Both the position numbers and the translations under genes were made by a program. Positions 51,342 to 59,661 of a DNA stretch of 64,000 nucleotides are shown piece after piece. The notes under the pieces were generated by a model, which saw only the letters and a list, made by a program, of their open reading frames with translations, was not told the origin of the DNA and ran no database searches. The stretch is from contig NZ_CP031466.1 of NCBI RefSeq assembly GCF_003368325.1, forward strand, positions 372,001 to 436,000, given 5' to 3'. This DNA is from Paraburkholderia caffeinilytica. GTDB taxonomy: Bacteria; Pseudomonadota; Gammaproteobacteria; Burkholderiales; Burkholderiaceae. Position 1 is the stretch's first letter. Each line of letters begins with the position of its first letter.

Positions 51342-51536
51342 CTACGCATTGGGTCGCGGCGTCGGCGTGGCCGACAGGATCGTCTTGCCCGCACCGGCCA
51401 TGCTTTCCAGCAAACAGACCTCGCCGCTGACCGGACCGCCGCCCAGAATCTCATCGAAACCCGGGATACCTGTTTCCACGTCGGAGCGGAAGGACGTCTG
51501 GGATTCGTGGATAGTCATTGTCGAAATGTCGTTCAA
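51342..51536 (-). pseudogene. KaiC/RAD55-like ATPase, truncated to the Walker A region
   Basis: 64 codons read as the start of a KaiC-type domain: TGIPGFDEILGGG, SGEVCLLESM and Walker A AGAGKTIL. It then runs into unrelated codons (SATPTPRPNA) and a stop. The normal domain is about 230 residues and usually duplicated, so more than 80 percent is lost, probably by an internal deletion. The two Met starts at 51536 and 51518 are both possible. Confidence 0.82.
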
Positions 51537-51910
51537 AGTGCGCAGGAGCGACGGCGTGCAAATGGAATCAGGCGGACGATGTACTGCTCAATCTAACTGT
51601 GTCAGCAATTCGTGTTCCCGCGGGTGGGCGGCAAGACCTGGGTGAGCATTCGACGAGGAGGATCAAGTCTGGGGCCGCCACCTCCGGGTGGGCAGCATGC
51701 GGGAGGCGGGCGCGCGGCGTGCGCGAGGGGAGCGGAGCGACGTGGCTTGGAGGGCGGTGCGAAGGGAGCGCGCTGGCGCTTTTTTCAAGTCGATGCAACT
51801 AAGGGGTACGGTAAGAGATGGACGGGCATTGCCTTCGCACGGCAAATGCGCTTCGCCGTATACAATTCGGCAGCGCCTGATTCCTGCCCAATACTGATCT
51901 GATCCCACCC
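51537..51910. other. 374-base GC-rich gap with a terminator-like hairpin
   Basis: No gene is seen. Plus-strand sequence has many GGA triplets and ends in a hairpin (AGCGC-N4-GCGCT at 51767-51780) followed by TTTTT, 126 bases before the squalene/phytoene synthase gene. The hairpin could terminate a short transcript or attenuate the gene; no promoter of good quality is visible ahead of it. Confidence 0.4.
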
Positions 51911-52957
51911 ATGCCGAATCCGACCCGGGCCTTTATTCTCGGCCCGCTCCTGAAAGGCGTTTCACGCTCCTTCTATCTCACCCTGCGCGTGCTGCCCGTC
52001 GGGATGCGCGATCCGATCGGCCTCGCGTACCTGCTGGCGCGTGCCGCCGACACGATTGCGGACACCGCGCTGATCTCGCCCGAGCAACGTCTTGCATTGC
52101 TGCTGTCGCTGCGCGATCAGGTCAACGGCGCCTCGAACGACGGCGCGCTGTTCCAGCGCATGGCTTCGGAAGTGGCGGGCCAACAGGCCCAGTCCGATGA
52201 AAAGGTTCTGCTCGAATCGCTAGGACCCGCGCTCGAGGTGCTGTCGCAACTGAGCGAGTCCGACCGCAAGGCCGTCCGCGCGATCGTGTCGACGCTGACC
52301 GAGGGCATGGAATTCGACCTTCGCACCTTCCCCGACGAACGTTCCGGCCAGATCGCCGCGCTGCGCGAGTACGACGAACTCGACCGCTATACCTATCTGG
52401 TGGCGGGCTGCGTCGGCGAATTCTGGACAGGCATGACCTACGCGCACATGCCCGGCACGCTAAAAGAGCGGCCCGAGACCATGGCGCGCCGCGGCGTGCG
52501 TTTCGGCAAAGCGCTGCAAATCACCAACGTGCTGCGCGATTGCGGCAAGGATTTGCGGATCGGCCGCTGCTATCTTCCGCAGACGATGCTCGATCAATAT
52601 GGCCTAAGCGCGCAAGATCTGTTGCAGCCGGTCAACTCCGTTCGCGCCCGGCCGCTGATGGTCGAACTCGTGCGCAAGGCGCTGGATCACTTTCGCGAGG
52701 CGCTGGACTACACGGTGGCGATTCCCGCGTTTTCCGTGCGTTTGCGTCTCGCCTGCCTGTGGCCGATTCTGATTGGACTGGACACGCTGCTGTTGATGGT
52801 GGACAACGACGCCTGGCTCGATCCCGCAAAAGTCTCCAAGGTGCGGCGCAACGACGTGTATCGGATCATCGCGTCGTCGCTGCTCCTGGTGCCGTCGAAT
52901 GGGCTGGTGCGTCAGTCGGTTGAGACGCGGCTCAAGCAGATTGAAGCGCGTCTTTGA
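51911..52957 (+). CDS. Squalene/phytoene synthase family protein
   Basis: 348 residues. Both Asp-rich motifs of the trans-isoprenyl head-to-head synthase fold are visible: LARAADTIADT (about 43-53) and NVLRDCGKDLRIGRCYLP (about 205-222), with the Arg/Tyr region YTYLVAGCVGEFWTGM. These enzymes condense two prenyl diphosphates to presqualene or phytoene. No other carotenoid or hopanoid gene is next to it, so the product cannot be set; in Burkholderiales such lone genes are common. A start at 51911 is used. Confidence 0.92.
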   Translation: MPNPTRAFILGPLLKGVSRSFYLTLRVLPVGMRDPIGLAYLLARAADTIADTALISPEQRLALLLSLRDQVNGASNDGALFQRMASEVAGQQAQSDEKVLLESLGPALEVLSQLSESDRKAVRAIVSTLTEGMEFDLRTFPDERSGQIAALREYDELDRYTYLVAGCVGEFWTGMTYAHMPGTLKERPETMARRGVRFGKALQITNVLRDCGKDLRIGRCYLPQTMLDQYGLSAQDLLQPVNSVRARPLMVELVRKALDHFREALDYTVAIPAFSVRLRLACLWPILIGLDTLLLMVDNDAWLDPAKVSKVRRNDVYRIIASSLLLVPSNGLVRQSVETRLKQIEARL

Positions 52958-53091
52958 GCAACGGCTTTGTTATATGAACCCGTTCGCATCGTTGCGCGCG
53001 CAACCTGATTGCGCAGCGGCCACCAATCGGGAAACCCCTAGCATCCTGCATCGATGGTTCGCGTTAGTCTCTTCAAAAGAGGAGACGAACC

Positions 53092-53340
53092 ATGAGACAA
53101 GCGTTCAATATTGCAGTGGTCTTGTTGCTTGGCTATTTGATGGCGGATAGGGCGCTGATGCGCGCGCAAGCCGGAGAGATGGGGACAATTACGTGCCACC
53201 AAGGCGCGGAGCTGGTCAAGTCGAACGCGATGAAAAAGGGTTTCGGCGACGCCGGGGCGAGCAGCCAGGGTGAAAATTTCCTGTCGAGTTGTCTCGTTAC
53301 GGGCCGTGGCCAGGTCGGCGATCTGATCGCCCGCGAATGA
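53092..53340 (+). CDS. Small hypothetical protein with N-terminal hydrophobic segment
   Basis: 82 residues from the ATG at 53092, with AAGAGGAG ahead. An N-terminal hydrophobic stretch (AFNIAVVLLLGYLMADRA) is a signal or anchor, followed by a short polar region with two Cys. I do not recognise a family. The good ribosome site and compact form support a real gene, probably of a membrane or periplasmic protein. Confidence 0.6.
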   Translation: MRQAFNIAVVLLLGYLMADRALMRAQAGEMGTITCHQGAELVKSNAMKKGFGDAGASSQGENFLSSCLVTGRGQVGDLIARE

Positions 53341-53388
53341 CGCCAGCAGCCTTGCGCCGCAGAGGGGTCGATCAGGCATAGCACGGCA

Positions 53389-53424
53389 TAAACAAAAAGC
53401 GCCCAGACCGTGACGGTCCAGGCG
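53389..53424 (-). terminator. Intrinsic terminator of the DUF4148 gene transcript
   Basis: On the minus strand a hairpin with CGCC/GGCG outer and GACCG/CGGTC inner arms is followed by CTTTTTGTTT. It lies about 230 bases beyond the stop of the DUF4148 gene, giving a long 3' untranslated region. Confidence 0.75.
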
Positions 53425-53426
53425 AA

Positions 53427-53504
53427 GTCATCGGGAGCCCGATGACGGAGGTATCGAATACAGAACTGGCCCGCGATCGGGGATACTCGGTCGCGGGCCA
53501 GTTC
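53427..53504. repeat. Two strong inverted repeats in the 3' region of the DUF4148 gene
   Basis: GTCATCGGG-AG-CCCGATGAC (53427-53446) and a 14-bp dyad, GAACTGGCCCGCGA with its complement (53463-53476 and 53491-53504), follow each other. With the terminator they make three stem-loops in about 115 bases, which could stabilise the 3' end or form a separate small RNA on the minus strand. Confidence 0.6.
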
Positions 53505-53648
53505 GTTTGAATCAAGGTGCGTGACTATTTTGTGCGCGCGGCGGTCGATCAGGGTACACAGCGAAGCCGCTGCGATTTGTTCCGCTGAACAGCCCGATTG
53601 CTAGCCTGTTGAGCTTGCCGCCTCGCGTGTCAGCCTGGTTGGCAAAGC

Positions 53649-53966
53649 TTAGTTGGCGAAATAAACCGACGCCGGACCGTTCGCCGGAACCGGACGGCCC
53701 GACTGCGACGCGCCATTCATCCCACCGCCGTAACTGCTTTCCGCGGCTTGTGCGGTGCCGTTTTGCTGGGCGACACGGGCTTGCGCAGCGTGGAGATCAG
53801 CTGGGTAGTACGGGTCGGAGCGGCCCGGCTCGTAACCGGCCTTTTCGAGTTGAATCAGTTCCGCGCGCACCTGGGCGCGGGTCACCGGCTGGTTGGATTG
53901 TGCAAACGAGGCAACAGGAGCGGCCAGCGCAGCGGCGATAACAACGGCTTGAATGAGCGATTTCAT
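53649..53966 (-). CDS. DUF4148-domain secreted small protein
   Basis: 105 residues with a signal peptide (VVIAAALAAPVASFAQ), then the DUF4148 pattern TRAQVRAELIQLEKAGYEPG. Such proteins are abundant in Burkholderiales genomes and are predicted to be periplasmic or exported; their role is unknown. The C-terminus is Gly/Ser-rich and likely disordered. Its transcript ends at the terminator at 53389. Confidence 0.92.
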   Translation of the reverse strand: MKSLIQAVVIAAALAAPVASFAQSNQPVTRAQVRAELIQLEKAGYEPGRSDPYYPADLHAAQARVAQQNGTAQAAESSYGGGMNGASQSGRPVPANGPASVYFAN

Positions 53967-54143
53967 GATGAACTACCTCCAGTTCAGTCTTTATCTTGCT
54001 ACGAGCAGTCTTGTTCGCAGTCAGTGATTGCATTGTAGTTTTGCGATCTGGCCGGAGTAATCATCAATTCAGGTATTGTTTGTTGCGAAATTTGAAATAA
54101 AAAAGGCGTGCTTTGGTTGATGGGCCCTTGCGCGCACGGTTTG

Positions 54144-55724
54144 CTACAAGCGCGATGCCGCAACCGGGGAAGCGTCTTGCGGCGTCTTCGCCTGGGCCTT
54201 CGTGGACTGTGCGAGTCGCGTGAAGGCCTGCCCGGTGCGCGCTTCACGATCATCGCGCACCTGATAGAAGTCTTTGCTGAGCCACTGCCCAAAACGCATC
54301 ATCGCGGAGCCGAGTGCGCTCTTTAACCGAACCCATCGGGTCTCGGTCAGCGCGAGGTGCGCGGCTGACAGCACCAGATCCGCGGCTAATTTATCCAGTT
54401 CTGTGTGCAAGTAATCCGCGAAATGATGGAGTCCGTGCTGATTGCCGTTCGACGACTTCCTTTCCAGCTCCACGTGTTCCGCAATCAGCGATTGATTGGT
54501 CACGCGGATAAAAGGCGCCGTATCGGTCCGGGCAATTCCCGCTGAGCGGATCGCCAGTCCGATGCTTGCCGCGGCCTGGGTGCGATTGCCGAGCGGTGCA
54601 AGCGTCCACTTGTCACACAGGTATTTCAGGAGGCTGCAATGATCGAATTGCGCATGGCACACGCCTCGATCGCACCATGGAGAAACGAGAATGGCGGGGA
54701 CCCGCACGCCGAGTTGGGTGAAGTCAAAGCTGTCCGTGTTGTCGTCGGGCGCCACTGCGTTCGACGGCGGAGGCACATGGTCGAAGAATCCACCATGCTC
54801 GTCGTACAGGATGACTAACAGTGTGCTCTCCCACAATGCCGGATTGGAACGCAGCGCATTGTAGGTATCGGCGATCAGCTTCTCGGCCTTCATGGTGTTG
54901 TGCGGCGGATGATCGTCGTTCTGTGCTTCGCCGAAGTATTTCGGCTCGATGAGAACGAACGCCGGAAACTCGTTCGCGGGACCGGCTGCATCCTCGAAGA
55001 ACGTGTCGAACAGCCGGTAATGGGCGAGGTTTTCCGCTCGACGCTGGTTTTTCAGCAGCAGCGACGCGGGGAAGTCGTAGAAGTAGACCTTCCACGTTTT
55101 CTCCGCGTCGTTCAAGCGATCGAAAATCGTGTCCTGATCCTGCTCGGTGTACCAGCGCGGATTGAGCGCATCGAGTCCCGCGGGCATTCCCACCTCGCCC
55201 ATCGACGTACCCGTCAGCGCGAAATAACGGTTCGGCCAGGTTGGGCCGGGTAGCGATGAAAACCACTTGTCGCAGACGGTGAATTGCTCGCCCAGCGTGT
55301 GTAACGCCGGGAGAAAACCGCGCGGGTAATAGCCCATGATGTCCTGGCGCGCGGCGAGGGTGCTCTTCGGGTAGTCGTTCGCAAACGATCGAACGAAGCC
55401 GCCGTTTTCTCCCGCGATCTGGGCCAGCACGGCCTCGTGTCCGTGATCCGGATCGTGCCGCATCTGCCGCTCCTGGGTCGCCTTGGGGAAGAACGTATTG
55501 CCCTTGCCGTCATCGTTGGACTTCGACGCGGCGTTGCGTATTCCATCCAGACCGGTGTGCACTTCGTCCAGACAGCCGAGCATCTGATCGAAGGAGTGAT
55601 TTTCCATCAACAGCAGAACGACATGCTCGATCCGGTCCTTCGGCGCGGTTGCCGCAGTTGTCGCATTCGCCGTGTTTGCCTCGCTTGCCGCCGCTTCGCC
55701 GTTGTGGACGTCACTCATATTCAT
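54144..55724 (-). CDS. Phospholipase C/acid-phosphatase-type phosphoesterase
   Basis: 526 residues from the ATG at 55724, with CAGGAG ahead. The family signature VVLLLMENHSFDQMLG near residue 40 gives the catalytic loop; metal and phosphate ligands follow in LYDEHGGFFDHVPPP and VSPWCDRG. Members cleave phospholipids or phosphate monoesters; many are secreted. No signal peptide is seen here, and an N-terminal Ala/Thr-rich linker precedes the domain, so it may be cytosolic or leave by an uncertain route. The C-terminal 120 residues are outside the core domain. Confidence 0.9.
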   Translation of the reverse strand: MNMSDVHNGEAAASEANTANATTAATAPKDRIEHVVLLLMENHSFDQMLGCLDEVHTGLDGIRNAASKSNDDGKGNTFFPKATQERQMRHDPDHGHEAVLAQIAGENGGFVRSFANDYPKSTLAARQDIMGYYPRGFLPALHTLGEQFTVCDKWFSSLPGPTWPNRYFALTGTSMGEVGMPAGLDALNPRWYTEQDQDTIFDRLNDAEKTWKVYFYDFPASLLLKNQRRAENLAHYRLFDTFFEDAAGPANEFPAFVLIEPKYFGEAQNDDHPPHNTMKAEKLIADTYNALRSNPALWESTLLVILYDEHGGFFDHVPPPSNAVAPDDNTDSFDFTQLGVRVPAILVSPWCDRGVCHAQFDHCSLLKYLCDKWTLAPLGNRTQAAASIGLAIRSAGIARTDTAPFIRVTNQSLIAEHVELERKSSNGNQHGLHHFADYLHTELDKLAADLVLSAAHLALTETRWVRLKSALGSAMMRFGQWLSKDFYQVRDDREARTGQAFTRLAQSTKAQAKTPQDASPVAASRL

Positions 55725-55882
55725 CGCTCCTGCAGGGGATTGGATGGATTTTTTGTGCGTACTATCGTGATCAGCTCGATCAGGTGATGCCAGCGTTGCA
55801 AACGTAGCGCAAAACGCGCCGCTTCGAAAGTATGTTGTATTCGGTCCGTTATGCTGAATGAATGCGAGGCGGAACAAAAAGG

Positions 55883-55912
55883 AATAAAAAAAGGGCGCCG
55901 CGGCGCCCTTTC
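55883..55912 (-). terminator. Intrinsic terminator of the ABC importer operon
   Basis: GGGCGC-N4-GCGCCC is flanked by A-runs on the left and TTT on the right, so on the minus strand the stem is followed by TTTTTTT. It lies 25 bases after the permease stop. Confidence 0.88.
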
Positions 55913-55936
55913 TCCAGATACGACCTGACAGTCGAC

Positions 55937-56800
55937 TCAAACCGCCGTCGGCCGCCACTTCAACAGCCGTTGTTCGGCCGCGGTCAGCAGATAGTCCGCA
56001 GCCAGTGCGACCACGGCCAACACGATCATCGCCGCGAACACGCCGCTTGCGTTAAACGCACCTTGCGCGGTGGAGATCAGCAGACCGATACCTTGCTTCG
56101 AGCCGAGGAACTCGCCCACCACCGCACCGACCAGCGCAAAGCCGAAGCTCACGTGCAAGCTGGCAAGAATCCAGCTCAACGCCGACGGAATCACCACCGA
56201 GGTCGTCACCTGACGGCGCGACGCACCCAGAATCTGCGCATTCGCGATCATGTAGCGATCCGCCTCACGCACGCCCTGGAACGCGTTGGCGAACACCACG
56301 AAGAACACCATCACGACCGCCAGCGCCACCTTCGAAGCCATGCCGAGACCGAGCGCAATCACGAACACCGAGCCGAGCACCACGCGTGGAATCGAATTGG
56401 CGATCTTGATGTAGAGGCTGAACACGTCGGAGAGCAGCTTGTTGCGGCCGAGCACGATGCCGCAGAACACGCCGGCCACCGAACCGATAATGAAGCCGAG
56501 CCCGGTCTCTTCCAGCGTGACCCACACCTGCGTCAGGAGCGGTCCTTGCGACGTACCGTTCACGAACCAGTCGACGATCTGTTCGAAGATCGCACTCGGC
56601 ATCGAGAAGAAGAACGGATCGATCCACTTCAGGCGGGCGGACAATTCCCATCCGCCGAGCACGACCACCAGCACGACAATGCGCAGCGTGATCACCAGCG
56701 CATGGCGTTGGCGGATGCGTTTTTGCGCGACGCGTTCGACTTGCGCGAGCGACGCGGGATCGATGCCCGAAGGCAGCGTTTGTTGAGGGGTAGTAGACAT
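55937..56800 (-). CDS. NitT/TauT-type ABC transporter permease
   Basis: 287 residues from the ATG at 56800, with AAGGAA ahead. About six membrane helices with the permease EAA-like loop in ADRYMIANAQILGASRRQVT and the region FGFALVGAVVGEFLGSKQGI. This is the SsuC/TauC-type permease family. The ATPase gene starts 17 bases upstream and the binding-protein gene beyond it, giving a full importer for an anion or small organic compound (sulfonate-, nitrate-, taurine- or pyrimidine-like). Confidence 0.93.
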   Translation of the reverse strand: MSTTPQQTLPSGIDPASLAQVERVAQKRIRQRHALVITLRIVVLVVVLGGWELSARLKWIDPFFFSMPSAIFEQIVDWFVNGTSQGPLLTQVWVTLEETGLGFIIGSVAGVFCGIVLGRNKLLSDVFSLYIKIANSIPRVVLGSVFVIALGLGMASKVALAVVMVFFVVFANAFQGVREADRYMIANAQILGASRRQVTTSVVIPSALSWILASLHVSFGFALVGAVVGEFLGSKQGIGLLISTAQGAFNASGVFAAMIVLAVVALAADYLLTAAEQRLLKWRPTAV

Positions 56801-56817
56801 GTTTGCCGTTCCTTGGG

Positions 56818-57612
56818 TTATCCGATCTGCACTTCTTCGCGCAGGTCGTGCCAGATGTCGCGCGAGATTTCGATAAAGCGTGGGTCGTAGCGAACCTCCG
56901 ACGTGACGCGCGGACGCGGCAGATCGATTTCGTACACTTTCTTGAGCGTGGCCGGACGCGCGGTCAGCACGAACACGCGATCCGCCAGCGCAATCGCTTC
57001 TTCCAGATCGTGCGTGACGAACACCACCGAACCGGCGCCGCCCCACAGTTGCAGCAGCTCGTCCTGCATCAGCGTGCGGGTCTGCATGTCGAGCGCCGAG
57101 AAGGGCTCGTCCATCAGCAGGATTTCCGGCTTGTTGATGAAGGTTTGCGCCAGCGCCACGCGCTTTCTCATGCCGCCGGACAGTTGATGCGGATAGTGCT
57201 TGCCGAACTTGTCGAGGCCCACGCGGCGCAGCCATTCGTTGGCCTCGTCGTACGCGGCGGATTTCGAGCGGCCGCGATACAGCGGACCGGCCGCCACGTT
57301 GTCGATCACCGAGCGCCACGGAAACACGGCGTCGGCCTGAAACACGAAGCCGATGCGCGGATCGATGCCGTCCACCGGCGCGCCCATCACGCGCACTTCG
57401 CCGGTGGTCGGCTTCAGCAAGCCGGTGATCATGCTGAGTGTGGTCGACTTGCCGCAACCGGTCGGGCCGACAACCGCGACGAACTCGCCGCGCGCCACCG
57501 ACATGCTGAAGTCGCGCAATGCGATCGTCGCCTTGCCATCCGGAGAGATGAAACGGCACGATACGTTGCGCATCTCGATGGCGGGCGTATCGCGTGACAG
57601 AGGTTGATTCAT
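56818..57612 (-). CDS. NitT/TauT-type ABC transporter ATPase
   Basis: 264 residues. Walker A GPTGCGKSTTLSMI, Q-loop in FVFQADAVFPW, signature LSGGMRKRVALAQ (variant LSGGM), Walker B ILLMDEPFSALD and H-loop VFVTHDLEEAIALAD. It energises import with the permease and binding protein of the same operon. The start at 57612 is the first ATG; the spacing to the binding-protein gene is 68 bases. Confidence 0.93.
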   Translation of the reverse strand: MNQPLSRDTPAIEMRNVSCRFISPDGKATIALRDFSMSVARGEFVAVVGPTGCGKSTTLSMITGLLKPTTGEVRVMGAPVDGIDPRIGFVFQADAVFPWRSVIDNVAAGPLYRGRSKSAAYDEANEWLRRVGLDKFGKHYPHQLSGGMRKRVALAQTFINKPEILLMDEPFSALDMQTRTLMQDELLQLWGGAGSVVFVTHDLEEAIALADRVFVLTARPATLKKVYEIDLPRPRVTSEVRYDPRFIEISRDIWHDLREEVQIG

Positions 57613-57656
57613 CGGCTGGTGCCTCGCAGTTCTCTTGATGTTTAATGGGGCTGTGC

Positions 57657-57688
57657 TTCGAGGGCGTTACTTCGAGGGCGTTACTTCG
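57657..57688. repeat. Tandem 14-base duplication at the end of the binding-protein gene
   Basis: TTCGAGGGCGTTAC occurs twice in a row and a third copy begins. The stop codon of the binding-protein gene lies in the second copy, so the duplication left the reading frame intact and moved the spacing to the ATPase gene. Confidence 0.75.
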
Positions 57689-58700
57689 CCGCGGTCTTGA
57701 CCGTTGCCGACACGTAGTCGTTGCTGTAGGTCTTGGCGAGGTCGATATGCTTACCCTTCACCGAAGGATTGAACGCCGACAGTACCTTCAGCACGGTGTC
57801 CGGGCCGTCGGCGGGCATCTTGCCGTCCTTCGTGAACATCGGCAGCGACGCCTTCAGCGCGCCGACGTACAGGTCCTTGTTATTGCCGTAGTAGTCCTTC
57901 GGCATCTTCGCCGCGATATCTTCCGCGCTATGCGTCGCGATGAAGTTCAGCGTCTTCGCGAACGCGTGCGCGAGTTTCGCGGCGTCGTCCTTGTGCGACT
58001 CGGCCCACGCGCGCTGCACGTAGAAGCTCGAAGCCGGATACGTGCCGCCGAGTGCGGCGCGCGTGCCTTCCAGCGTGCGCATATCGACCAGCACCTTGGC
58101 GTCACCGGTCTTCAGCAGTTGCGAGACGGTCGGCTCGGTGGTCATGCCCGCGTCGATGCGGTTCTGCTTGATGGCGGCGATAAAGCTGTTGTCCGCGCCG
58201 ACCGGCAGCAGCGTGTATTGCGTGGACGGCACGCCCGCGCGTTGCGCGAGGTATTGCGTGAGGAAGCTGGTCGACGAGCCGAGGCCGGTCACGCCGAGCG
58301 TCTTGCCCTTTACGTCGGCCATGCTCTTGAGTGTTTCCGAGGCCTTGGTGGAGACCATTTCCACTTCACCCGGCACCTGGCCGAAAATCACCAGCGCCTG
58401 GACTTCCTTGCCCTTGCTTTGCAGGTCGATAGTGTGATCGTAGAAGCCCACCACGCCTTGCACCGCGCCCGCCAGCAGTTCGTTTTCCGCGTCCACGCCG
58501 GCCGGTTGCGAGAGGATTTCGACGTCGAGGCCTTCGTCCTTGAAGTAGCCGAGCTGCTCCGTGAGCTTGGCCGGCAGATAGATGATCTTGGTGGCGCCGC
58601 CGACCATGATCGTGAGCTTCTCCGCATGAGCTGCGGCCGAAGCGGCGGCGAGGGTGAACGCAACACCTGACACAGCGGCAATCTGGCGCAAGGTACGCAT
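57681..58700 (-). CDS. NitT/TauT-type ABC substrate-binding protein
   Basis: 339 residues with a signal peptide (VSGVAFTLAAASAAAHA). The fold matches SsuA/NMT1-like periplasmic proteins, with IYLPAKLTEQLGYFKDEGLD and the ligand-region VTGLGSSTSFLTQYL. It delivers the ligand to the permease. Substrate cannot be decided from sequence; sulfonates, nitrate, taurine and thiamine precursors are all possible. It is the first gene of the importer operon and divergent from the TctD-like regulator gene, 283 bases away. Confidence 0.92.
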   Translation of the reverse strand: MRTLRQIAAVSGVAFTLAAASAAAHAEKLTIMVGGATKIIYLPAKLTEQLGYFKDEGLDVEILSQPAGVDAENELLAGAVQGVVGFYDHTIDLQSKGKEVQALVIFGQVPGEVEMVSTKASETLKSMADVKGKTLGVTGLGSSTSFLTQYLAQRAGVPSTQYTLLPVGADNSFIAAIKQNRIDAGMTTEPTVSQLLKTGDAKVLVDMRTLEGTRAALGGTYPASSFYVQRAWAESHKDDAAKLAHAFAKTLNFIATHSAEDIAAKMPKDYYGNNKDLYVGALKASLPMFTKDGKMPADGPDTVLKVLSAFNPSVKGKHIDLAKTYSNDYVSATVKTAAK

Positions 58701-58983
58701 GGTGCAGTCTCCTTAGGTTTGGCCGCGGCGATGTGCGGATGCGGCGCTTTCTGGATGAATGACGGCGATTATAGAAATTGGAAACCTTCTGGCAGCTTTC
58801 GGTGCTGTGGGCAAATCATGGGTGTTAACCCGAGAATCCACCGCAATCGCGTGGCCGCCCCCTGGCAAACCCCATAACGTGGGCCACAAATCACGCAAGC
58901 CGCGCGCAAAACCCCTGTTTTACGGCACAATCGGCGTCCTGACTTTTGCCGCGCATTGCGTTAGCCAATTCGCCGTTCCCGCT

Positions 58984-59661
58984 ATGAAGCTGCTGCTCAT
59001 CGAAGACAACCCCACGCTGGCGCACTGGCTCGCGAAGATGCTGGAGCAGGAGGCGTTCGCGCTCGACGCGGTACAGGACGGCGACGCCGCCGACCGCTTG
59101 CTGCGCACCAATCACTACGACGTGATCCTGCTCGACCTGAATCTGCCGAAGCTGTCGGGCAAGAATGTGCTGCGCCGTTTGCGCCAGCGCGGTGACGCCA
59201 CGCCGGTGCTGATTCTGACGGCGAGCGGCTCGATCGACGAAAAAGTGGAGCTGCTCGGCGCCGGCGCGGACGACTACCTGGTCAAGCCCTTCGAAGTGCG
59301 CGAGCTGGTCGCGCGAATCAAGGTGGCGATCCGCCGCCAGTCGCCGTCGAAGGCGAGCGAGGTCGTGTGCGGCGATCTCGCGTTCGACATCGATACGCGC
59401 CAGTTCACGCTGAAGGGCGCGCCGCTGAACGTCACGCCGCGCGAGCGCTCGGTGCTCGAAACGCTGATCCTGCGCTTGGGCAAGACGGTAACCAAGCCCG
59501 CGCTAGTCGACGCGATCTTCACGCTCGCGGACGAGCCGAGCGAGGACGCGGTCGAAATCTACATTTCGCGGCTGCGCAAGAAGCTCGACGGCAGTTCGGC
59601 CGCGATCGTCACGTTGCGCGGGCTGGGCTATCTGCTGCGCAAGAAAGAAGATGACCAATAG
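58984..59661 (+). CDS. OmpR/TctD-type response regulator
   Basis: 225 residues from the ATG at 58984; the frame extends upstream without support. Receiver domain with LIEDNPTLAHWLAKM, phospho-acceptor Asp in VILLDLNLPKLSG, Lys in LVKPFEVREL; winged helix in the C-terminal half (VTPRERSVLETLIL to IVTLRGLGYLL). It overlaps the next kinase gene by 11 bases. It is similar to the regulator at 62638-63336. A role in carboxylate uptake is typical of TctD, but the target here is unknown. Confidence 0.93.
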   Translation: MKLLLIEDNPTLAHWLAKMLEQEAFALDAVQDGDAADRLLRTNHYDVILLDLNLPKLSGKNVLRRLRQRGDATPVLILTASGSIDEKVELLGAGADDYLVKPFEVRELVARIKVAIRRQSPSKASEVVCGDLAFDIDTRQFTLKGAPLNVTPRERSVLETLILRLGKTVTKPALVDAIFTLADEPSEDAVEIYISRLRKKLDGSSAAIVTLRGLGYLLRKKEDDQ

